Of a stretch of DNA of 64,000 nt, positions 58,976-64,000 are shown one piece after another. This DNA comes from Micromonospora inyonensis (GTDB lineage Bacteria > Actinomycetota > Actinomycetes > Mycobacteriales > Micromonosporaceae). The notes under the pieces are model-generated. The model saw only the letters and a program-made list of their open reading frames with translations, was not told the DNA's origin and made no database searches. Each line of letters starts with the position of its first letter. Position 1 is the stretch's first letter. The stretch covers positions 3,224,001 through 3,288,000 of the forward strand of contig NZ_FMHU01000002.1 in the NCBI RefSeq assembly GCF_900091415.1, given 5' to 3'. The translations under genes and the position numbers were made by a program.

Positions 58976-59905
58976 TCACTCCTCGAAGAAGTCGCCCTCG
59001 AAGGCGTCCTCGAGCATCTCACCGGCGACCATGCCGCCGGCCATGCCGAGGGCCGCGCCGGCCACCATGCCGCCCATGCCCGCCCCCCGGCCGTGGCCGT
59101 GCGAGGTGAAGCCGTGCGGGCGCATGCTGCCGTGACGGGTGATGGTGTCGCGGAGCCACCCGTCGACCACCTGGGTCCAGTCGACCCGGTCGGCGTCGGT
59201 GTGGGCGACCGGGTAGCGGCCGAAGGTGTCCTGCCCGGGGGTGAGCAGCCCGCCGCGCTTGTCGCACTCCAGGATCACGTCGACGCCCTGCTGGCTGGTC
59301 ACGAAGGTCAGCTCGACCTGGTTGACCGTCTGCGCGTACTGCGGCGCGGCGAAGTACTCGATCTCCTGGTAGAAGGGCAGCGTCTGCTGCACGCCGTAGA
59401 TGTGCCCCCGTTCCAGGTCGGCGCTCCGGAACTGGAAGCCGAGACGCTGGAACGCCTCCAGGATCCGCTCGTGCACCGGCAGCGGGTGCACCGAGACCTG
59501 GTCCAGGTCGCTCTTGTCGACCGCACGGGCGATCGCCAACTCGGTCCGCAGCCCCATGGTCATGCCGTGCAGGCGCTGGCCGTACACGTCGGTGATCGGG
59601 GTCTCCCAGGGCACCGGCAGCTGGAACGGGATGGAGAGCTGCTGCTTCGGGGCGAGCTGGAGCGCGCTGCTGACCCTCATCCGGTGGAACTCCATCACGC
59701 CCGCGTACTCGCCGTCGCCGGTCTCCACCTCGACCCGCGCGACCAGCCCGACGGCGATCTGCTCGATGTTCGCCGGAGCGTCCCCGCCAACCAGGTTGAC
59801 CTGGCCGTCGAGGGTGAGGCCGGGGCGGGTGTTCGGGTTGGTGAGGACGGTGTCCACACTCGGCCCGCCGACGCCGAACGCGCTCAACATCTTCTTGAAG
59901 ACCAT
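58976..59905 (-). CDS. Spo0M-like sporulation control protein
   Basis: The 309-residue protein has the arrestin-like SpoOM domain: SAFGVGGPSVDTVLTNPNTRPG, LVGGDAPANIEQIAVGLVARVE, and LSIPFQLPVPWETPITDVYG near residue 85, with paired beta strands to about 215. A C-terminal region is Gly/Met/His-rich (HGHGRGAGMGGMVAGAALGMAGG) and ends acidic (EDAFEGDFFEE). Spo0M affects sporulation and cell shape in Bacillus and is common in actinomycetes. The start MVFKKMLSAFG has no strong upstream box. Confidence 0.85.
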   Translation of the reverse strand: MVFKKMLSAFGVGGPSVDTVLTNPNTRPGLTLDGQVNLVGGDAPANIEQIAVGLVARVEVETGDGEYAGVMEFHRMRVSSALQLAPKQQLSIPFQLPVPWETPITDVYGQRLHGMTMGLRTELAIARAVDKSDLDQVSVHPLPVHERILEAFQRLGFQFRSADLERGHIYGVQQTLPFYQEIEYFAAPQYAQTVNQVELTFVTSQQGVDVILECDKRGGLLTPGQDTFGRYPVAHTDADRVDWTQVVDGWLRDTITRHGSMRPHGFTSHGHGRGAGMGGMVAGAALGMAGGMVAGEMLEDAFEGDFFEE

Positions 59906-60010
59906 GTCGCAAACTCCCGGAAGATCGCACCGGTGCTCCAGGTGGAGCCGGACGCCACTCTCCGCACCCTAACCGCTCCTACTGGGAACTACCTGGGAGG
60001 ACACCACTGG

Positions 60011-60730
60011 TCACAGCGGACCGGCCGGTCCGGAGGGCCGGGTGGAGAGCAGCCCACGCAACCAGGCCCGCGTCCACGCCGCGATGGTGAACGAGTCGGT
60101 GACGACGCCGTCCCGAATCAGCTCGCCCACCTTCTCCGGCGGGTACGTCCGGGCGGCCCGGATTCCCTCCAACGCGTCCAACGGCCCGAGCTCCGCTATC
60201 TCCACCAGATAGAGATGGACCCGGTCGGTGGCGGTGCCGGAGTCCGGGTGCAGCAGCCCGAGGTCGACCACCCGCGTGGGTACCGTCCCCAGTTCCTCCC
60301 ACAGTTCCCGGGCGGCCTGCTCCACCGCCGGCACGCCGGCTGCACCGAACCCGCGCGGGGCTTCGAGCTGCCAGCCCCGGACGGCGTGCCGGAAGTGCTC
60401 CACCAGGACCACCGCGCCGTCGAGCACCGGCAGCAGCACCACCCCGTCCGCATCGTTGCCCGGCATCAACCGGATGTACGTCCCCAGCGAGCCGTCGGAG
60501 AAGCGGACCGGGTCACGGACCAGGGTGACGTACTCGTCCTGGTAGGCCACCCCGACCCGGCCCCACTCCGTCGGCAGGCCCCGCTTCCGGAGCACCTCGG
60601 CCTTGGCCCGCTCCGCTGCCATCACCTCCTCCGGTTCGTGGAGGATGTGCACCGCGGCGTCCGGCGGGTTGGCGAAGTGCTCGGGCTGCCGCTCGCGCAT
60701 CGCAACGTACTGCTCCCAGTTACTGGTCAC
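60011..60730 (-). CDS. NUDIX hydrolase
   Basis: The 239-residue protein has the Nudix box GFGAAGVPAVEQAARELWEELG near residues 128-150, in full G-x5-E-x7-R-E-x2-E-E-x-G form. An N-terminal extension of about 60 residues (HFANPPDAAVHILHEPEEVM) is unlike a plain ADP-ribose pyrophosphatase. The GTG at 60730 starts 11 nt inside the end of the upstream gene, so the two are made together. The substrate is unknown; nucleotide-linked compounds are the family habit. Confidence 0.85.
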   Translation of the reverse strand: MTSNWEQYVAMRERQPEHFANPPDAAVHILHEPEEVMAAERAKAEVLRKRGLPTEWGRVGVAYQDEYVTLVRDPVRFSDGSLGTYIRLMPGNDADGVVLLPVLDGAVVLVEHFRHAVRGWQLEAPRGFGAAGVPAVEQAARELWEELGTVPTRVVDLGLLHPDSGTATDRVHLYLVEIAELGPLDALEGIRAARTYPPEKVGELIRDGVVTDSFTIAAWTRAWLRGLLSTRPSGPAGPL

Positions 60731-62219
60731 CGTCTTCCCCCTGCGCTCGGTCGATGTTCGGCTCGCCGTCGCGGTCCGCGTCCCCGTCGGTGATCGGAAA
60801 GCCCATCTCCCGGAGTCGCCGGACGAGTTCCCGCCAATCCTCCCCGGCCCGTTGCAGACGCACGCGCATCACGTCGATGCCGGTGCTCAGTTCCCGGGCG
60901 GCACGTCGCTCGTCCCGCCCGACCACGGCGAAACGGAGCACGGCGGTCGCGGCCCGGGCGACCACCTCGGTCGGCACCTCGCCGACCACCTCGAGCCGCG
61001 GATGGCCGTCGAAGACGACCGAGAGGACGGCACCGGACACCTCGACGGTGACCCGGATCGCCGGATCCCAGACGTTCATCCGTTCCTGTCGGCGCTCGCC
61101 CACGATCTCGGCCAGCCGCCCAGCGAGTGCGACGTACCGGTCGTAGAGCCGCTGGGACCGGTCGACGAAGTCGAGCGGCTCGTCGAGCAGCGCCTGCAGG
61201 GCGGCGACGTAGTCGCGCCACTCTTCGGTCTGCCGGGCCTGCCGCACGTGGTGCAGCTCCAACCCGGTCAGGTCGAGCCGCAGCGGCAGCTGCGCCAGGT
61301 CGAAGACCTGTGGCCGGAGTGTCTGGACCACCTCCAGCAGGTCGTCGAGTCCGCGCCGCACCTGTTCCGGCCGGCGGTACTCCTGCATCGCCGTACGGCG
61401 GAGCGAGTCCGCCGGGGTCAACGGGTACCTGTCGACGGCGTCCGGGAGGGTGGTGTTGTACCTCAGGTCCACGAGTTGCTTGAGCTCGGCCACCAGCGGA
61501 TCGGTGCGGAAGATCCCGTCCGCCGGGTTGGTGCCCGGCTCCACCAGGAACTCCTGGTAGAAGCTGTTACGGGTGACCTGCTCGACGTCGACCGCCCAGT
61601 TGTTGATCTCCCGCAGCCGGCGCTTGAGCCCCGGTCGGTCCTCGTCGCGCAGGCCCAGGTCCCGCTCCAGCTGGGGCAGGTCGAAGACGGCCATGTCGAC
61701 CAGGAACCGGCGGAACTCGGCGTACATGCAGCGCTGGGTGAGTCGCTCGTTCTCGTCGTCGTCCCACGACAGTCGCAGACAGCGGACGGAGTCCACCTCG
61801 TCGAGGACCCGCAGCCAGGCCGGCCAACCGGCCGAGTCGACGCCGAACTGCGGTTCCTCGGAGGGGTTGCGTTCCCGCAGCAGGAAGGGCACGATCACGC
61901 CCTCGTCGAGCAGGTCCCGGAACGCCTCGCGCTGCGGGCCGGTGGAGACGAAGTCCCGGTGGACGACCGGGTTGTTGAAGAAGTACGCCCGGTTGATGAC
62001 CACCTGCTCGGCGTTCAGGATCGACCGGAGGTACTCGGCCCGCGCGTCACGCTGACGTTGCCGCTCCACGTCCCGGTACGACCGCCGCCGCTTGATGATC
62101 TCGGTGAGCAGGTCCTCGGTGACCCACTGGTTGTCGAGGCACTGGGCGACGACCGCGACCCGCGCGAGGTCCCGGTTGTCGAGCTGCGCCCGACGGGCAC
62201 CGCTGAAGAGTTCCGACAT
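60720..62219 (-). CDS. unknown 499-residue protein coupled to the NUDIX gene
   Basis: The protein is mainly alpha-helical with strongly acidic and basic patches and no membrane segment. Landmarks are LFSGARRAQLDNRDLARVAV at the start, NAEQVVINRAYFFNNPVVHR near residue 69, CLRLSWDDDENERLTQRCMY near 145, and ATAVLRFAVVGRDERRAARE near 440. It looks like a conserved actinomycete protein but I cannot name it. It shares translation with a NUDIX hydrolase, which suggests a shared nucleotide-related task. Confidence 0.65.
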   Translation of the reverse strand: MSELFSGARRAQLDNRDLARVAVVAQCLDNQWVTEDLLTEIIKRRRSYRDVERQRQRDARAEYLRSILNAEQVVINRAYFFNNPVVHRDFVSTGPQREAFRDLLDEGVIVPFLLRERNPSEEPQFGVDSAGWPAWLRVLDEVDSVRCLRLSWDDDENERLTQRCMYAEFRRFLVDMAVFDLPQLERDLGLRDEDRPGLKRRLREINNWAVDVEQVTRNSFYQEFLVEPGTNPADGIFRTDPLVAELKQLVDLRYNTTLPDAVDRYPLTPADSLRRTAMQEYRRPEQVRRGLDDLLEVVQTLRPQVFDLAQLPLRLDLTGLELHHVRQARQTEEWRDYVAALQALLDEPLDFVDRSQRLYDRYVALAGRLAEIVGERRQERMNVWDPAIRVTVEVSGAVLSVVFDGHPRLEVVGEVPTEVVARAATAVLRFAVVGRDERRAARELSTGIDVMRVRLQRAGEDWRELVRRLREMGFPITDGDADRDGEPNIDRAQGEDGDQ

Positions 62220-62361
62220 GACGCTCCCATGTGGATTGACCGTTCCCCCACAAGGATCATGACGGACCGGTGCCAGCCGACGACGCGGCGCCGGGCCGAC
62301 CCTGCGGCCGACCGGCGCCGGGACCTGCCCATCGGGTCGTCCCGCTCCGGGAGGGTCGGGG

Positions 62362-63193
62362 TCAGGCGGCGGTGCAGGTGGGCGCCGGGGCGGTGGTGCC
62401 GCCCGGCGCGGAGCCGATGAAGCCGAAGGTCGTGCTGGCCCCGGTGCCGAGGTTGCCGTTGTAGCTGACGTTCCTCGCGGTGACGGACGAGCCGCTGCTG
62501 GTCACCGTGGCGTTCCAGGACTGGTTGACGGTCTGGCCGTCGGCGAAGGTCCAGGTCACCGTCCAGCCGCTGATCGCGGCGGAGCCGGCGGTCACCTTGA
62601 CCTCGCCCTGGAAGCCGCCCTGCCACGAGCCGACCACCGCGTACGCCGCCGTGCAGCCGCCCGGCGGAGGGGTGGTGGGCGGAGGGGTGGTCGTGGGGGG
62701 CGGGGTGCCGACGAAGACGGTGGCCTCCTTCGCGGTCTGCCTGATGCCGTTGACGCCGTTGAAGATCCGCTGACCCCAGCTGCTCAGGTTGGCCGGGTCG
62801 AAGTCGACGGCCATGTCGAGGTACTCGACGCCACCGCCGTTGCCGCTCCACGACCAGCCCAGGTAGCCGATGCCGTTGGCCTGACTGTAGGAGAGGATGG
62901 CGTCCTCGTCCGGGTCACCGTCGGAGTGGTGGTGGCCGAACCCGCCGACCACGATGGGCAGTCCGGCCGTCCGGAGCGCCTTGATGCTGGCGAAGGAACT
63001 GGTCTGGTGGGTGTACCAGGTGTGGGCGTGGTTGACGCCGCGCATGACGAATTCCGCGCCGTTGGCGTCGTACAGCTTGCCGTTGGCGACGGGTGAACCC
63101 GGTCGCGGCGTGCGCCGGCTGCCCACCGAACGCCACCAGGCCCACGACGAACGCGAGCAGGGTGGCGGCGACGACGGGGAGTCGTGTCCTCAT
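62362..63193 (-). pseudogene. broken GH5 endoglucanase/mannanase with CBM2
   Basis: A signal peptide (MRTRLPVVAATLLAFVVGLV, cut near AHA) is followed by ATGFT, then an extra base in the G3 run at 63091-63093 changes frame. Beyond it the other frame reads VANGKLYDANGAEFVMRGVN, typical of GH5 family starts. After ASIKALRTA it jumps to GLPIVVGGFGHHHSDGDPDE, a late segment, so about 190 residues including the acid/base NEP region are missing. The nucleophile motif GEFGH reads GGFGH. A Thr/Pro linker and a CBM2 (CTAAYAVVGSWQGGFQGEV onward) end the gene. It cannot make an active enzyme. Confidence 0.85.
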
Positions 63194-63434
63194 GGCCTTC
63201 CTCAGGGATGACCCCCGGCCCGAAGGGGGTGAGAGGTGTGACGAGGGGCGGCTGCAGCCCCACAGCCGCGCCCGACTCCACGGCGCGGGATCAGCGTAGG
63301 CCGATGCGTCTCCGGCGGCAACCTGAACCGGTCAAGAGTAACCGTTCCCCGGTCCCGCAGGGACGACCGACGGAGGGTTGAGGGGCGGGGCCGGGGGTAA
63401 GCCGGAGGGATCGGTGCGGCGAGAGGAGCGTGCG

Positions 63435-64000
63435 ATGGTCAACGTCGGCTACACCCTGATGTGCGAGCAGGCCGGCCCGAAGCAGCTGGTCGACTACGCG
63501 GTACGGGCGGAGGCGGCCGGCTTCGACCAGCTCGTCATCTCCGACCACTACTACCCGTGGCTGGACTCGCAGGGCCACTCGCCGTACGCCTGGTCGGTGC
63601 TCGGGGCGGTCGCGCACGCCACCAGCCGGGCGGAGCTGATGTCCTTCGTGACCTGCCCGATCCGGCGCTACCACCCGGCGGTCGTGGCGCAGAAGGCCAG
63701 CACCATCGGCGTCCTGGCCGACGGCCGGTTCACCCTCGGCCTCGGGGCCGGGGAGAACCTCAACGAGCACGTGGTCGGCGGCTGGCCGCACGTGCAGCAG
63801 CGGCACGAGATGTTCGAGGAGGCGTTGCAGATCATCCGACCGCTGCTCAACGGGGAGACGCTGACCTTCTCCGGCAACCACTACGACGTGCCCGACGCGT
63901 ACGTGTGGGACCGGCCGGAGCGGCCGGTGCCGATGGCGATCGCCGCCTCCGGCCGGCAGTCCGCCACGCTGGCGGCCGAGTACGGCAACGGCATCGTCGC
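63435..64000 (+). CDS. LLM class F420-dependent oxidoreductase, 3' end beyond window
   Basis: The visible 188 residues start MVNVGYTLMCEQAGPKQLVD and contain DQLVISDHYYPWLDSQGHSP near residue 32, FVTCPIRRYHPAVVAQKAST near 75 and GRFTLGLGAGENLNEHVVG near 95. These are hallmarks of F420-dependent luciferase-like enzymes of the TIGR03557 group. GAGAGGAG lies upstream of the ATG. Substrate unknown. Confidence 0.9.
   Translation, partial: MVNVGYTLMCEQAGPKQLVDYAVRAEAAGFDQLVISDHYYPWLDSQGHSPYAWSVLGAVAHATSRAELMSFVTCPIRRYHPAVVAQKASTIGVLADGRFTLGLGAGENLNEHVVGGWPHVQQRHEMFEEALQIIRPLLNGETLTFSGNHYDVPDAYVWDRPERPVPMAIAASGRQSATLAAEYGNGIV

Noticed and set aside
1..64000. CRISPR arrays or rRNA genes.
   Set aside because: No regularly spaced direct repeats and no conserved rRNA sequence were seen.

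Overview
The sequence is high-GC DNA with strong third-position GC bias, frequent GTG starts and many 4-nt stop/start overlaps. The gene content is actinomycete: an SsgA-family sporulation regulator, a HelR-type helicase, an F420-type LLM oxidoreductase, a mycothiol-transferase-like DinB protein and an IdeR box. Codon style and neighbour types fit a sporulating member of the Micromonosporaceae, such as Micromonospora. That genus call is an inference.

Layout. 1-4.3 kb: small housekeeping or hypothetical genes (DUF72, DinB/DUF664, 2'-5' RNA ligase-like, orphan MazF-like) and a Pr6Pr remnant. 4.4-25.8 kb: a biosynthetic gene cluster. It starts with a degenerate ISAzo13-type transposase relative and a structured leader. 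An eight-gene, mostly translationally coupled operon follows: NRPS C-A-T-TE, fatty acid desaturase, FeeM/GNAT-like acyltransferase, class III aminotransferase with an extra C-terminal domain, AMP-dependent ligase, amidohydrolase lacking metal ligands, acyl carrier protein, intact amidohydrolase. Next come a biopterin-dependent aromatic amino acid hydroxylase (minus), a P450 (plus) and an O-methyltransferase (minus), then a second operon (NRPS C-A-T, discrete thioesterase, MFS exporter). I infer that an acyl group is activated by the ligase, carried on the ACP, desaturated and transferred to an amine. The hydroxylase, P450 and methyltransferase would supply or tailor a Phe/Tyr-derived unit, and the NRPSs would add one residue each. 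I do not recognise this combination as a known pathway.

25.8-31.3 kb: phosphatase, DoxX, DUF952 and exported proteins, then an iron-regulated pair of divergent units (siderophore-interacting protein plus MFS exporter, and a siderophore-type acetyltransferase) around a 19-bp IdeR/DtxR box. 31.4-39.5 kb: small membrane genes, a DUF1501/DUF1800 pair, a frameshifted hypothetical, a nucleotidyltransferase-like/methyltransferase fusion, a GAF-PP2C phosphatase and an M23 peptidase. 39.6-43.9 kb: a decaying accessory patch with a twice-frameshifted gene, an IS605-type element (TnpA with HUQ instead of HUH, TnpB with intact RuvC motifs), another broken gene and tRNA-Val(CAC). 44-64 kb: core and regulatory genes (PGPGW membrane protein, SsgB-like, SDR/AraC, Rrf2, VOC/MarR, two-component system with divergent LolA-like protein, HelR, Spo0M-like, NUDIX with a 499-residue unknown partner), a broken GH5-CBM2 cellulase gene and the start of an F420-dependent oxidoreductase.

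Frames and motifs were read by hand. No database search was run, so family names rest on recognised motifs and architecture.
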